64,000 nt of DNA from Desulfoscipio gibsoniae DSM 7213 (GCF_000233715.2 NC_021184.1:2256001-2320000), one strand, 5' to 3'. Positions 26,613 to 35,164 are shown, numbered from the stretch's first letter. A program made the numbers and translations. The notes: a model not told the origin generated them from the sequence alone.

Positions 26613-26767
26613 CTAACTTGGTGATAACTCCGGCTCAGACGAGCCGGTCGACATTGGTCCCCAGGGGGGCATTTTGGCCTGGGCTGCGGCCTTCCCTTTC
26701 GCCGCCTTGTCCAGCATTTGGTTCACCAGGCCGCCGTTCCGCTCCGCGGTGTCCATAATCTTTTTCA
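26613..26767 (-). pseudogene. YjfB-like motility protein remnant (5'-truncated)
   Basis: The frame KIMDTAERNGGLVNQMLDKA and the following AAKGKAAAQAKMP match the C-terminal two-thirds of the intact YjfB-like protein at 30128..30331 (KKAMDTAEQGSTLVNQMFDK). The N-terminus is missing; a different remnant abuts directly. This part is clearly more GC-rich than the surrounding DNA. Confidence 0.65.
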
Positions 26768-26899
26768 TCAAGGATGGAGCATGATCAGGCCGTCTTCGAA
26801 GCGCCCTTCGTTGATGCAGGTTTTGACGTGTTCCAAGCCCTGCAGGCAGGTATTCGCCAAATCCAGTGTTCTTCTTATTACGTCGATGTACTTGTCCAC
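26768..26899 (-). pseudogene. Remnant of a small motility-associated gene
   Basis: 43 codons from a GTG: DKYIDVIRRTLDLANTCLQG then LEHVKTCINEGRFEDGLIML. This is the N-terminal half of the gene seen, frameshifted, at 38381..38672; a third scrap lies at about 40195..40248. It ends in a premature TGA, fused to the YjfB remnant. The family has no name I know. Linkage to YjfB and flagellin scraps suggests a motility role. Confidence 0.5.
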
Positions 26900-26948
26900 T
26901 TTGTTTCCTCATTTCATCGGTTATCGAGAATAGTTCCTGATGTACCTG

Positions 26949-27012
26949 CCACGGGAACCGTCCCCCTGGTTGGTCCCCCCCTGGTTGGTCCCCCCTGGTT
27001 GGTCCACGGGGA
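26949..27012. repeat. REP-like repeat with tandem CTGGTTGGTCCCC units
   Basis: CCACGGGAACCGTCCCCCTG followed by three CTGGTTGGTCC units and a closing GGTCCACGGGG that is complementary to the opening part. The core GAACCGTCCCCCTGGTT is shared with the repeats next to the RAYT transposase at 29085. It is an interspersed repeat, not a CRISPR, since the units are contiguous with no spacers. Confidence 0.7.
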
Positions 27013-27059
27013 TTGACTGAAATAACCATAAAATGGTACGATAATAAAAAATTGCGAGT

Positions 27060-27485
27060 GTGTTAAAAGTGATTATTAAGAAAAAGCTTGAGAAACAAGA
27101 AAAAACGAAAATTATTAATACTATTAAAGAGAAACTAAACAGTCGTAAGGAAATTCTTTTTGCTTATGTGCATGGCTCTTTTATTATGCCTATTCCCTGC
27201 GGGGATATTGATATTGCCGTTTTTCTTGAGGAATCCGCTGTTAGCCCCAGGCATTGGGAATATGAAGCAAATTTGTCCGCACAACTGGATAGGCATGTTG
27301 GATTGCCGGTAGATATCCTTACTTTAAATGTTGCCCCGGTCACCCTGCGCTACCATGCCACGCGCGGTAAACTTTTGCTTAGTAAAAATGAACCCGCCCG
27401 TTTACATTTTTTAGAATCAACCTGGCGTGAATATTTTGACTACCAACCGTTACTTAAAGCTTACTATATGGATTTGCTGGATTAA
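27060..27485 (+). CDS. MNT-type nucleotidyltransferase, probable antitoxin
   Basis: A 141-residue minimal nucleotidyltransferase. The motif GSFIMPIPCGDIDIAVFLEE is the GSx-DxD signature of the polymerase-beta fold. Proteins of this type (MntA) neutralise HEPN toxins by adding AMP to them. The next gene is a truncated HEPN (HepT-like) gene, so the antitoxin now has no complete partner here. The start is a weakly supported GTG. Confidence 0.75.
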   Translation: MLKVIIKKKLEKQEKTKIINTIKEKLNSRKEILFAYVHGSFIMPIPCGDIDIAVFLEESAVSPRHWEYEANLSAQLDRHVGLPVDILTLNVAPVTLRYHATRGKLLLSKNEPARLHFLESTWREYFDYQPLLKAYYMDLLD

Positions 27486-27515
27486 GTTTAAAGGAAATTT
27501 TTTTTGGGGGGCAAA

Positions 27516-27782
27516 ATGATGCACTACGGCAATAACTTATTTATAAACCAAAATCTTATACTGGATAAAATATCTGATATAAAAAAATCCCTTGCCTTGA
27601 TGAATAAAATAGCCGGTACTAATATGGATGATTTTTTGAGCGACGAAATATTAATGTCCGGTTCTAAATACCAGTTAATACTTTCAATAGAGGCAGCCCA
27701 AACCATCTGCAACCATCTGGCAGCCAGGGTGGCCAAGCAGCCAAGGGAAGCAGCCAAGGGGACGGTTCTCTTGGCAGATTGA
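27516..27782 (+). pseudogene. Truncated HEPN toxin (HepT-like)
   Basis: Eighty-eight codons with the start of a HepT/DUF86 protein (LILDKISDIKKSLALMNKIA, then SGSKYQLILSIEAAQTICNH). The frame runs into a REP-like repeat near 27755 and stops. The C-terminal RNase motif R-x4-6-H-x-Y is missing, so it should be inactive. An ATG about 30 bp after the MNT gene has a GGGGGGC site. Confidence 0.75.
27750..27781. repeat. REP-like repeat interrupting the HEPN gene
   Basis: AAGGGGACGGTTCTCTTGG, with CCAAG/CTTGG able to pair. It shares the ACGGTTCTC core with the repeats at 29085 (reverse orientation), 56910 and 61431, and forms the novel 3' end of the truncated HEPN reading frame. Confidence 0.6.
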
Positions 27783-27808
27783 TTAGGGAGTATCCAAAAC
27801 ACTAGGCG

Positions 27809-28057
27809 TTACTGGTAGTCCAACCAGAATACCCCGCTTTGCTCGTCCAGTTCGGTGATTTCTCTCTGCAGCTCATGCAGCTTAGCGTTAATCTCCCGTG
27901 CTTCCACCGGGGTCAGTTCGTTGTCCCTTGCAAATACCGCCAGTTCCTTCATTTCCCTTAGCTTAACTTCGATCTCGTCTAAGGCAGCCGCCCTATATTT
28001 GACCCATTCCAGTTGCTGCCGCAGGTAATCTTCGTTGGGTATGGTCAGTTTTATCAC
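27809..28057 (-). CDS. Conserved small protein, paralogue of 30386..30619
   Basis: About 75-82 residues, helical and acidic (EDYLRQQLEWVKYRAAALDE, then ELTPVEAREINAKLHELQRE). It is about 60% alike by eye to the protein at 30386..30619, which is next to a YjfB-like gene. There is no recognised domain. By alignment its start would be an ATA where the paralogue has ATG, behind GGAGTGATAAAA; a GTG inside that site is the only usual start codon. It may be a small motility or regulatory protein. Confidence 0.6.
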   Translation of the reverse strand: MIKLTIPNEDYLRQQLEWVKYRAAALDEIEVKLREMKELAVFARDNELTPVEAREINAKLHELQREITELDEQSGVFWLDYQ

Positions 28058-28104
28058 TCCAATGCTATAAGGCTATACTGTCAAATCAATTATGTAAATA
28101 ACCA

Positions 28105-28151
28105 TTGTCATTGTAGGCAGTCAGTGCGGCAATATTATGGTTAATTCTCAT
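28105..28151 (-). pseudogene. Flagellin N-terminal remnant
   Basis: An ATG followed by [12 protein letters not shown], the conserved first residues of flagellin, identical to the start of the pseudogene at 37046..37723. Homology ends after 13 codons. Only the extreme 5' end is left. Confidence 0.7.
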
Positions 28152-28249
28152 ATCAATAAGTCCTTCTTTAAAACGAGTTAGAGGTTTTTTCAGCAGCTTT
28201 TGAAATAGCTGATAATCCCATTTATCAACCGGCAAAATCCTACTATTTC

Positions 28250-29017
28250 TCAATTGTTAATTGCTTTTAGAACCATCCATCTGCCGATACCCGTTATCCG
28301 AGCAATTTGCCTCGCGGATAAACCTTCTTGATATAGCAGTTTAAAATAGTGACTTTGCTCTTTTTTGTCCAGTTTCTGTACTTCTTTGCAGCTCGTCACG
28401 TGGCAAATGCTTTTAATCAATTCAATGGCATCGGAGTCTTTCCATTTCTTCTTTTCATCAATATCAAGGAATGTTTCCTGTCCCTCGACGGCATGAAACT
28501 TCTTAAATGCATCAATAGCCTTAGACCTGTCATTACTAAACATATTTAGTACAAAGTTGGTGTCGATTAGTTTGCTTTCACCTATATACTCATTGAAACT
28601 GCTCCATGGATAGTCTGCCAGTTCTTTAACTAATCCTGCTTTGAAGGGGTTTTGATGAATGTATCGTAGAACTGCCAGAAAGTATTTACCATTCTCCACC
28701 TTTTCGCTTTTATAGCGGTCTTGAAAGAGATGACCAATTCGCTCATACTTCCAGTTATACCAATAAACATAACTGGCCCCGATGCGTTTTATGCTGGTGC
28801 CTAAATCTTCTTTTTCCTCCTTCATTAAGAGGTGTATATGGTTACCCATCAAGCAGTAGGCATATAATGAATATCCGCCATCTTTTAGGTACTTTCCCAA
28901 AGTTTGTATGAACTTTAGGGCATCTTCTTCACATTCAAAGATGGTTTGCCTGTTAATTCCTCGTAATATTACATGGTAAATACCTGTCTTACTTTTTTTC
29001 CTGGCTGTTCTTGGCAT
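28250..29017 (-). CDS. REP-associated tyrosine transposase (RAYT, IS200-like)
   Basis: A 255-residue Y1 transposase. The N-terminus (KTGIYHVILRGINRQTIFEC) and the HUH motif GNHIHLLM (His 60 and 62) are clear, and SYVYWYNWKYERIGHLFQDR holds the candidate catalytic tyrosine. Residues 190-255 carry a helix-turn-helix-like tail (GLSARQIARITGIGRWMV). RAYTs are domesticated transposases that process REP hairpins. Two tandem REP-like units lie 70 bp upstream, and related repeats are scattered through the window. Confidence 0.9.
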   Translation of the reverse strand: MPRTARKKSKTGIYHVILRGINRQTIFECEEDALKFIQTLGKYLKDGGYSLYAYCLMGNHIHLLMKEEKEDLGTSIKRIGASYVYWYNWKYERIGHLFQDRYKSEKVENGKYFLAVLRYIHQNPFKAGLVKELADYPWSSFNEYIGESKLIDTNFVLNMFSNDRSKAIDAFKKFHAVEGQETFLDIDEKKKWKDSDAIELIKSICHVTSCKEVQKLDKKEQSHYFKLLYQEGLSARQIARITGIGRWMVLKAINN

Positions 29018-29084
29018 TCATACTCACCCTTATTCAACTTTGAATCAAGACTATTATATACCATTTTCAGGATGGGTTCACCTG

Positions 29085-29134
29085 TCACGAGAACCGTCCC
29101 CCTGGTTGTCTCACGAGAACCGTCCCCCTGGTTG
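29085..29134. repeat. Two tandem REP-like units beside the RAYT gene
   Basis: Two copies of TCACGAGAACCGTCCCCCTG GTTG separated by 2 bp, 68 bp upstream of the RAYT start. The core is shared with repeats at 26949, 27750, 40386, 56910 and 61431. Position next to the transposase is typical of REP/RAYT systems. Confidence 0.75.
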
Positions 29135-29205
29135 TTCCGAATTTTCCCGAGCAATTTTGTAGGAAATAGGTTATAATTTATCTAACATCTATTGGAGGTG
29201 GTAGG

Positions 29206-29478
29206 ATGAGCATGGAACACCCACAAAATGAATTAAGAGATAAAGAGTCTGTGGTTAGGGAAAAATTTCAGGTTACTCTGCCTGCATTTATTCGCGACAG
29301 GGCGAGGCTTAACGTAGGTGATATATTGCTGTGGGAATTTGACGAGAATAGTAAAACCATGACGGTGATCAAGAGACCATTTAATTTTACGAGCCAACTA
29401 TCCGGGTTGGGGAAACACCTATGGAAAAACGGGGTTGAAACACTGAAAAAGGAGCGCGCCAGGGAATGGGGAGTATAG
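29206..29478 (+). CDS. VapB-type antitoxin (AbrB/SpoVT fold)
   Basis: A 90-residue protein whose N-terminal half (VREKFQVTLPAFIRDRARLN then VGDILLWEF) is an AbrB-like swapped-hairpin DNA-binding domain. The basic C-terminus would wrap the toxin. A GGAGGTGGTAGG site precedes the ATG. It overlaps the following PIN-domain gene by 13 bp, so the two form a VapBC operon. Confidence 0.85.
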   Translation: MSMEHPQNELRDKESVVREKFQVTLPAFIRDRARLNVGDILLWEFDENSKTMTVIKRPFNFTSQLSGLGKHLWKNGVETLKKERAREWGV

Positions 29479-29912
29479 AACAGTTACTCCGAGATGTCGA
29501 AAAGGTCGCGCTTGATACCAACATTATCATTTATCTACTAGAACAAAACCACCAGTTTTTCACGGCAGCCAGAGATATTTTTGACCTTATCGAGTCAGGA
29601 TCTGTTAGGGGCATAACATCTGCTCTCTCCCTAACGGAAGTGCTGACCAAACCATATAAAACGGGAGATTATACACTGGCCAATGAATATAAGTTATTAT
29701 TCCGTTATTTCCCCAATTTTTGTATTCTTGACGTGAATGCCGTTGTAAGCGAGCGGGCAGCTTGGCTAAGAGCACGGTATGGTTTAAAAACACCTGATGC
29801 AATATTTGCCGCCACCGCTTTGGTTGGAGAAGCCGATGTCTTTATATCGAATGATAGTGATCTGTACAAAGTAGATGAATTGAAGGTAATCAACCTGAAT
29901 AACCTTACTTAG
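29466..29912 (+). CDS. VapC-type PIN-domain ribonuclease toxin
   Basis: A 148-residue PIN protein with all acidic metal-binding positions visible: LDTN near residue 17, TEVL near 58, KTPDAI near 112, and SNDSDL near 131. VapC toxins cut tRNA or rRNA loops. It overlaps vapB. No truncation; probably functional. Confidence 0.88.
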   Translation: MGSIEQLLRDVEKVALDTNIIIYLLEQNHQFFTAARDIFDLIESGSVRGITSALSLTEVLTKPYKTGDYTLANEYKLLFRYFPNFCILDVNAVVSERAAWLRARYGLKTPDAIFAATALVGEADVFISNDSDLYKVDELKVINLNNLT

Positions 29913-30039
29913 AACATTCCCTATATAATTATATTCCGATAATGAGTATTATTTTACGGAAAAATAGCTAAGTGACTACATGAGAACTCCCGGCTATTCT
30001 TGTCCTGAACCTCAGTCCTTTAGTTCGTTAATGTGTTAA

Positions 30040-30110
30040 CCGAGTGGGGGGCTGTCCCCTTTAGGAAGTTTTTGGGAATGGCGCAAGCCAGGCCCAAAAA
30101 CTTCCTCGAG
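30040..30110. repeat. Hairpin repeat family B, copy 1
   Basis: A 14-bp perfect inverted repeat (AGGAAGTTTTTGGG at 30063-30076 and its complement at 30093-30106) around GGCGCAAGCC, preceded by a TTAACCGAGTGGGG and CTGTCCCCTTT module like that of family A. A second copy is at 40275-40356 and a decayed one near 32035. The two families share their left module and CCGAG(C)A right end. Confidence 0.7.
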
Positions 30111-30127
30111 CACTCTTGTTGATAATG

Positions 30128-30331
30128 CTACGCAAGGGTGTTGATATTATTGCCCAAATGGGGCAGTTTGGCCTGGGTCGCAATATTCCCCTGATGAACC
30201 TTATCAAACATTTGATTCACCAATGTGCTTCCCTGTTCTGCTGTGTCCATGGCCTTCTTCAATACGGTAATACCTACGTCCTGCTTCAACTGGACCTGGT
30301 TCTTGATTATCGACAGCGCCGCTATGTCCAT
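30128..30331 (-). CDS. YjfB-family putative motility protein
   Basis: A 67-residue protein: MDIAALSIIKNQVQLKQDVG then VLKKAMDTAEQGSTLVNQMF, matching the small YjfB family (putative motility proteins, controlled with flagellar genes in Bacillus). The SD GGAGGTGATTACGA is excellent. A decayed copy lies at 26613..26767 and an N-terminal scrap at 32437..32467. Confidence 0.8.
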   Translation of the reverse strand: MDIAALSIIKNQVQLKQDVGITVLKKAMDTAEQGSTLVNQMFDKVHQGNIATQAKLPHLGNNINTLA

Positions 30332-30385
30332 TCGTAATCACCTCCATTCCTCATTCGTTATTGTGTATCTTTGTTGAAAATGCGG

Positions 30386-30619
30386 TTACTGGTAGTCTGA
30401 CCAAAATACCCTACTTTGCTCGTCCAGCTGGGTGGCTTCCTTCTGCAGATCGTGTAGCATTGTGTTAATATCCCAGGTTTCAACCGGAGTCATTTTGTTA
30501 TCCCTGGCTAATATTGCCAATATTCTCATTTTCAGCAGCTTAGCTTCGATCTCCTCCAAGGCCGCCGCTCTAAACTTTACCCACTCCAGTTGCTGCCGGA
30601 GGTAATCTTCGTTTGTCAT
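30386..30619 (-). CDS. Conserved small protein, paralogue of 27809..28057
   Basis: A 77-residue acidic helical protein (NEDYLRQQLEWVKFRAAALE; MTPVETWDINTMLHDLQKEA). It is 54 bp upstream of the YjfB-like gene on the same strand, so they are probably cotranscribed. There is no domain I recognise. A GGAGTGAT site precedes the ATG. Confidence 0.7.
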   Translation of the reverse strand: MTNEDYLRQQLEWVKFRAAALEEIEAKLLKMRILAILARDNKMTPVETWDINTMLHDLQKEATQLDEQSRVFWSDYQ

Positions 30620-30754
30620 AGTCTGTTTATCACTCCAATGCTGCAGGGTTGTACCGGCAAATCAATTCAATTCAAGCAGGTATCACACTAACTGCATCAT
30701 TTCAGAGCCTTGGCCCTATCTCATTTCTGCTGACCAAATGAATGCCTGACCCCT

Positions 30755-31183
30755 TTAATATTTATTATCTATAATGGCCTCGGCATCATCCAACGATTCG
30801 GCAGTATAAATCTTTTCAATAACCTTATCTAAAGCCTCTAATTTGTTAATATATCTGACTTTCCTCTGTAAACCCTGTGAAGCATCACCAAACCTCGCAT
30901 CAAGAAAGGTACAGATAGCATCAACTTTACCTTCAGCCCTACCTTCAGCCCTACCTTTAGCCTCACCCTCGGCCCTTGCACCGGCTATCATGGAGATTTC
31001 ATCCCTGACAGCTTTTTCCCTAAGCTCGTATAGCCTGCGCTCCTTCTTGTTCTTCAAGAAGATCTGCTCAATGGTCAAAGCTTTCCGAATTCCGGGGTTT
31101 CCCATGGCGATTTTCTCCATTTCTTCTAACCATTTTTTTAATTGACAAACGCATGTGGACATGATATTTTTGCTATATACCAT
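30755..31183 (-). pseudogene. Rpn-family nuclease copy, N-terminal domain lost
   Basis: A 142-codon frame that carries only the C-terminal third of the Rpn protein (AMGNPGIRKALTIEQIFLKN onward) with an AEGEAKGRAEGRAEGKV repeat tract, fused to about 20 unrelated codons at the start. The PD-(D/E)XK catalytic domain is absent, and part of the linker (WLLYLNNIQGEE in other copies) is deleted. It is probably not functional as a nuclease. Confidence 0.8.
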
Positions 31184-31308
31184 AATTTAGTAGATTAAAT
31201 CGAATTTTTTAAAGTTTATTAGCATTAAATATATATTTACGAACTTTAGCAAAAGATATTTCTAAAGGTATTTATATATCCTAGGACGTAACGAATGGAG
31301 GAATTAAT

Positions 31309-31590
31309 GTGAATCCAGCGGATTGTATACGAGAACATATGTCAGAATTACGTGATACCTATAGGGTTTCTAAGCTGGGTATTTTCGGCTCGTATGCCCG
31401 TGGCGAAGCTAAAGAATCGAGTGACGTTGATATACTAGTGGAATTTAGCGACTACGTTGATTTGTTTCACTTCATCAGGTTGCAGTCTCATTTGACAGAG
31501 ATTCTTGGTCGAAAAGTGGACTTGGTTACTCCGGATGCGTTAAAACCAATAATAAAAGACATAGTTCTACAGGAGGTACTATACATATGA
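31309..31590 (+). CDS. MntA-type nucleotidyltransferase antitoxin
   Basis: A 93-residue minimal nucleotidyltransferase with the signature LGIFGSYARGEAKESSDVDI and the third acidic residue in GRKVDLV. In the HepT-MntA system it AMPylates the HEPN toxin. The GTG start has a GGAGGAATTAAT site. Its stop overlaps the HepT start (ATGA), confirming the operon. Confidence 0.88.
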   Translation: MNPADCIREHMSELRDTYRVSKLGIFGSYARGEAKESSDVDILVEFSDYVDLFHFIRLQSHLTEILGRKVDLVTPDALKPIIKDIVLQEVLYI

Positions 31591-31925
31591 CGAGAAACGC
31601 ACGTCTATACCTCTATGACATACTGGAATCAATTGAGAAAATCCAGCAGTATACCACTAACCTAACCTTTGAAGATTTTGTCGCGAACAACATGGCAGTA
31701 GACACCGTAGTAAGAAACTTTGAGATCATCGGAGAAGCAGCAAAACACATTCCTGATGACATTCAGTCCAAGTATTCAGAAGTGCCGTGGTTTGAGATGA
31801 AAGGTCTGCGCAATATCATGGTGCATGAGTATTTTCGTGTTGATCTTAAAATCGTCTGGAAGACAGCGCGCGAATCTTTGCCTGCATTATTATCGATGAT
31901 CAAGCGAATAATCGCGGATAGGTAA
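31587..31925 (+). CDS. HepT-type HEPN ribonuclease toxin
   Basis: A 112-residue DUF86/HepT protein. The catalytic motif R-x4-H-x-Y is present as RNIMVHEY near residues 87-94, and DTVVRNFEIIGEAAKHIPDD is typical. It is a tRNA-targeting HEPN RNase neutralised by MntA. Unlike the copy at 27516 it is complete. Confidence 0.88.
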   Translation: MTRNARLYLYDILESIEKIQQYTTNLTFEDFVANNMAVDTVVRNFEIIGEAAKHIPDDIQSKYSEVPWFEMKGLRNIMVHEYFRVDLKIVWKTARESLPALLSMIKRIIADR

Positions 31926-32034
31926 TAATAAACCTGTAACTTCTAGCTTAGAAATAGGGTGCGACATAACGCTTCTTTTAATGATGTTACAAATAATGGG
32001 TGCCGTTGCTTATGTGGCAATGGACTTTTAAAAA

Positions 32035-32220
32035 AGAACTGGCGCAAGCCAGGCCCGAAGCCTCCCCGAGCACTGGATTATTTTTACTGCTCCCTTTACT
32101 ATAGCCCATGCTTCATCCAAGCTAATGGCGGTATAAATATTGTTAATGATCTCATCTAATATAATTACATCATTGATTTTCTTTACCTCTGCTTGTAAGC
32201 CAAGGGATGCCTCTGACCGT
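32035..32220 (-). pseudogene. Decayed Rpn 3' end and hairpin-B fragment
   Basis: Bases 32087-32215 encode on the minus strand a diverged Rpn C-terminus (ASLGLQAEVKKIND, then IILDEIINNIYTAISLDEAW), recognisable against the intact copy but with only about half the residues conserved. Just left of it is a degraded hairpin-B piece (GGCGCAAGCCAGGCCCGAAG). It is older than the other Rpn fragments by divergence. Confidence 0.6.
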
Positions 32221-32436
32221 TAGCAACTTGAGCGTGTTTGCAAAACGACGAAAGCCGCCGTAATGGCAATCTTCTTTTTTAGATATTACGAGCACCCGGC
32301 TCTTTTTTAGATATCGTTAATTAATTATTTAAAATCCTTCATATTCCATAGTTGAAATACCGCATTTTTTAGGTCACCCCAGGAAATATCATCAGCATAA
32401 GTATATTTCTTTTGATATTTAACCCACGATTCATAC

Positions 32437-32467
32437 TCTTGATTATCGACAGCGCCTCTATGTCCAT
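32437..32467 (-). pseudogene. YjfB N-terminal scrap
   Basis: An ATG followed by DIEALSIIKS, matching the first residues of the YjfB-like protein at 30128..30331, with the same kind of upstream site (GGTGAAACGA). Homology ends after about 11 codons. The same upstream stretch recurs at 38850-38900 next to the intact Rpn copy, so the Rpn element carries or targets this flank. The rest of 31926-32513 shows no gene. Confidence 0.5.
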
Positions 32468-32513
32468 TCGTTTCACCTCTGTTCCCGGTCGTTATTATAT
32501 TGCGTTCTCAGGT

Positions 32514-33395
32514 TTACTTTACAGCATTATCTATGATGGCCTCGGCATCATCCAACGATTCGGCAGTATAAATCTTGTTAATAATCCTGTCTAAAACTTC
32601 TAATTTACTGATAGACCTTACTTTTCTCTGTAAACCCTTTGAGGCCTCACCAAACCTTACATCAAGAAATGTATAGATGGCATCAGCTCTACCCTCAGCT
32701 TTACCCTCAGCTTTTGCGCCGGCTAGCATTGAGATTTCATCCCTGACAGCCTTTTCCCTAAGTTCGTAGAGCCTGCGCTCCTTCTTGTTCTTCAAGAAGA
32801 TCTGCTCAATGGTCAAAGCTTTCCGAATTCCGGGGTTTCCCATGGCGATTTCCTCCATTTCTTCTCCTTGAATATTGTTAAGATAAAGCAGCCATTCCTC
32901 CAGGTTATTCAAGGGTTTGCGCTTCAGCTCGGTAATCTTCCTCAGCTCCAGGAAATGAATTTCCAAATCATCGTTCAATAACTCTCCTGTTTGGTCTTCC
33001 CTAATGTGAAATGTATAGTGGTATTTACCGGTATCTTCAAACCAGTTAAAGCCGAGTATGTTAATGGTGATAGTTTTTCTGAGATATATAAAGTCTTCGC
33101 CACTGCCCAATTGTCCGTGATATAGCCCTGCCCAGTAAAATAAAGTTCTTTTGTCAGTATTGTATTTATTTACCACCTGTATTTCTATATTCACTAATGT
33201 CCCGGTTGCTGTTTTGGCCAGAATATCAAGTCTGGCGGCTTTATCCAGCAAGTATTTGGGGTCCAATTCCCGGTCCAGCAACTTCACTGAAGTCAGTTCC
33301 TGTCCCGGAGATGGCTTCAGCACTGCGTTAAGAAAACTTATGAGTGCATCTTTGCCCTCTTCCGAGCCGAATATCCTTTTGAATAAGTAAACGAT
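32514..33395 (-). pseudogene. Rpn-family nuclease copy with exchanged N-terminus
   Basis: From LFKRIFGSEEGKDALISFLN to the stop the frame matches the intact copy, including LDILAKTATGTLVNIEIQV and a short AEGKAEGRA tract. The first 10-12 native codons are gone; the frame opens 26 codons further right (to 33473) in unrelated sequence, so a chimeric 319-residue protein could be made. Catalytic D and E-x-Q residues are kept. Confidence 0.8.
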
Positions 33396-33682
33396 ATTAC
33401 AGTTACAACGGGGAAGACATGAACGCCAAGCAATTGCTGGCGACATTAAAAGCGGATTGTTTGAGGTTATCAAGGACGAACTTATTGAAAAAATGTGGCC
33501 GAACGGCTATGGGAGTTATTCGAGGAATTATTGCAAACCGTCATTAACACCATAGCAGAATCCGGCGCACTTGATATTAAAGAATTCCGAAACTCCGTCG
33601 AGTATCAATACTTGAAGGGCTTATTTGAGGACTCTTTTTTAAGCAATCAGCTCAAGCAAATTGATAAGCTATTTTTTTCAGG
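33396..33682 (+). pseudogene. Unidentified plus-strand gene fragment
   Basis: Plus-strand coding-like sequence with a frameshift: GDIKSGLFEVIKDELIEK in one frame, then AERLWELFEELLQTVINTIA and LKGLFEDSFLSNQLKQIDKL in another. It has no start or proper end, abutting the Rpn copy on the left and fapA (convergent) on the right. I do not recognise the family. Confidence 0.4.
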
Positions 33683-35164
33683 TCAATGCAAAACTATTTC
33701 ACCTTTTTCATTAAGTCTGGCCAGCACCATGCTGTTTTCCCGGTTTACTTTGTAAGTATAGGAACCAATTTGCAAAACAGTGCCGACATATACCTGCCTG
33801 GCTTTAATCAGACAGCCCTTTTCGGTACGGACCGTCGTGGTTATGCCCATGGGACCGCCAATTTCACCCGCATTGATGCCTTTTTGGGCATACATATCGC
33901 CACCCCGTAATACACCGTTTATGGTAATAGTGCCCAAGGAATTCAACCGGGAGTTAAATGCCCCCTGCCCGGTTATTTTTATGTCACCGGTGGCTTCAAT
34001 TTCCGAATTCCAAACGCTGTTGGCAACAATATGGGCAGATTCGTGACTTAAAGAGTCCAACAGCGCCAGCGCAGACGCTACGTTTTTTTGCACCTCGTCC
34101 AGGTTTTGCAAAGCCAGAGCTTTGAAACCGCTAATCCGGTTCAGCGCCTGAATTGCGTCTTGTACTTCTTCGGGTGGCTTTTGCTTTTGTTTGTTAACTA
34201 ATTCAACCAGACCGCGCACCTGTCTGCCAATATAGTTAAACTTTTTATCCAGCAAGGTCATAACAACCTGCCCGTATTGGATATTTGGCCTGGTTTGCCT
34301 CAGTTTGCCCATTAGCTGCAGGGTCGCGGCATTCAGGCTGTTAATGCTCTGTTCTATTTTTCGCAATTCTTTTTCCACCGCGCTTAATGAAACCGTGGAA
34401 CCACCGGCCACAATCTTCCCGGCGGTAACCACCTTTATTACTTCCAAACTGCCTTTAACTTTTATATTGGATCTGGATATAAAGCCCTGTACCCTCAGGT
34501 TGCCTTGCACATCCACGATCATGTTATCCATAACATTGCCGGTTACGGTAACATCACCATGAAAACGCAAGTTGCCCGATTTAATATCCACATCACCTTC
34601 ATGCTGGTAAACGGCATCCACACCCACAATAACATTATTCCCTTTTTTTTGTGTCCGGGGGCGGCCGTTAATTTGGCTGGATACCATCATGCCGTCATTG
34701 GATAAAACCGTTCCTTTGGCGGCCCGCAGTGTCAGTTCCACAACTTTGCGGGCGGCAATGACCTGTCCGGTCACCATCCGACCGTCTTCCCCTTTGACCG
34801 CCGGATGATAAACAGCCAACACCGTATTGGCGGTTACCGATGGAACATTAAATACTTCCCTGAAATCAACGTTTTGCTGGTCCTGTTCGTTTGACCTGAC
34901 CACCCGGGAACTGAAAAGGTATTGTACGTAACCATCCTGTCCCTCCTTGGGAGGCGTGCCTGTGGCAAACAAAAATGTACCTTCACTTGGGGATTTAATT
35001 AAATCATCCAATACCTGCTTATCAATCCCATACTTTACCCCTTTATCGCGCACCAGTTTATCAATTAACTCTTTATTAACTGATTCAGGGTCTCTGACGG
35101 TAAAAAAAGCTTTCATTTTATCGTCAGTAATTATGAGCAAAACATTATTGTTCTCGTCACTCAA
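33683..35164 (-). CDS. FapA (DUF342) family protein
   Basis: About 493 residues. The C-terminal 280 residues form the right-handed beta-helix-like FapA region (VDAVYQHEGDVDIKSGNLRF, DVTVTGNVMDNMIVDVQGNL, GGSTVSLSAVEKELRKIEQS) with a central coiled coil and a second repeat block (IEATGDIKITGQGAFNSRLN). FapA/DUF342 proteins affect flagellar placement in Vibrio and are common in Clostridia, where the role is unclear. A TTG at 35164 with GGGGTGG upstream is the likely start; a GTG six codons earlier is possible. Confidence 0.85.
   Translation of the reverse strand: MSDENNNVLLIITDDKMKAFFTVRDPESVNKELIDKLVRDKGVKYGIDKQVLDDLIKSPSEGTFLFATGTPPKEGQDGYVQYLFSSRVVRSNEQDQQNVDFREVFNVPSVTANTVLAVYHPAVKGEDGRMVTGQVIAARKVVELTLRAAKGTVLSNDGMMVSSQINGRPRTQKKGNNVIVGVDAVYQHEGDVDIKSGNLRFHGDVTVTGNVMDNMIVDVQGNLRVQGFISRSNIKVKGSLEVIKVVTAGKIVAGGSTVSLSAVEKELRKIEQSINSLNAATLQLMGKLRQTRPNIQYGQVVMTLLDKKFNYIGRQVRGLVELVNKQKQKPPEEVQDAIQALNRISGFKALALQNLDEVQKNVASALALLDSLSHESAHIVANSVWNSEIEATGDIKITGQGAFNSRLNSLGTITINGVLRGGDMYAQKGINAGEIGGPMGITTTVRTEKGCLIKARQVYVGTVLQIGSYTYKVNRENSMVLARLNEKGEIVLH

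Noticed and set aside
26949-27012. Possible small CRISPR from the repeated CTGGTTGGTCC units
   Set aside because: Units are contiguous, about 14 bp, with no spacers and no cas genes nearby; better explained as a REP-like repeat.
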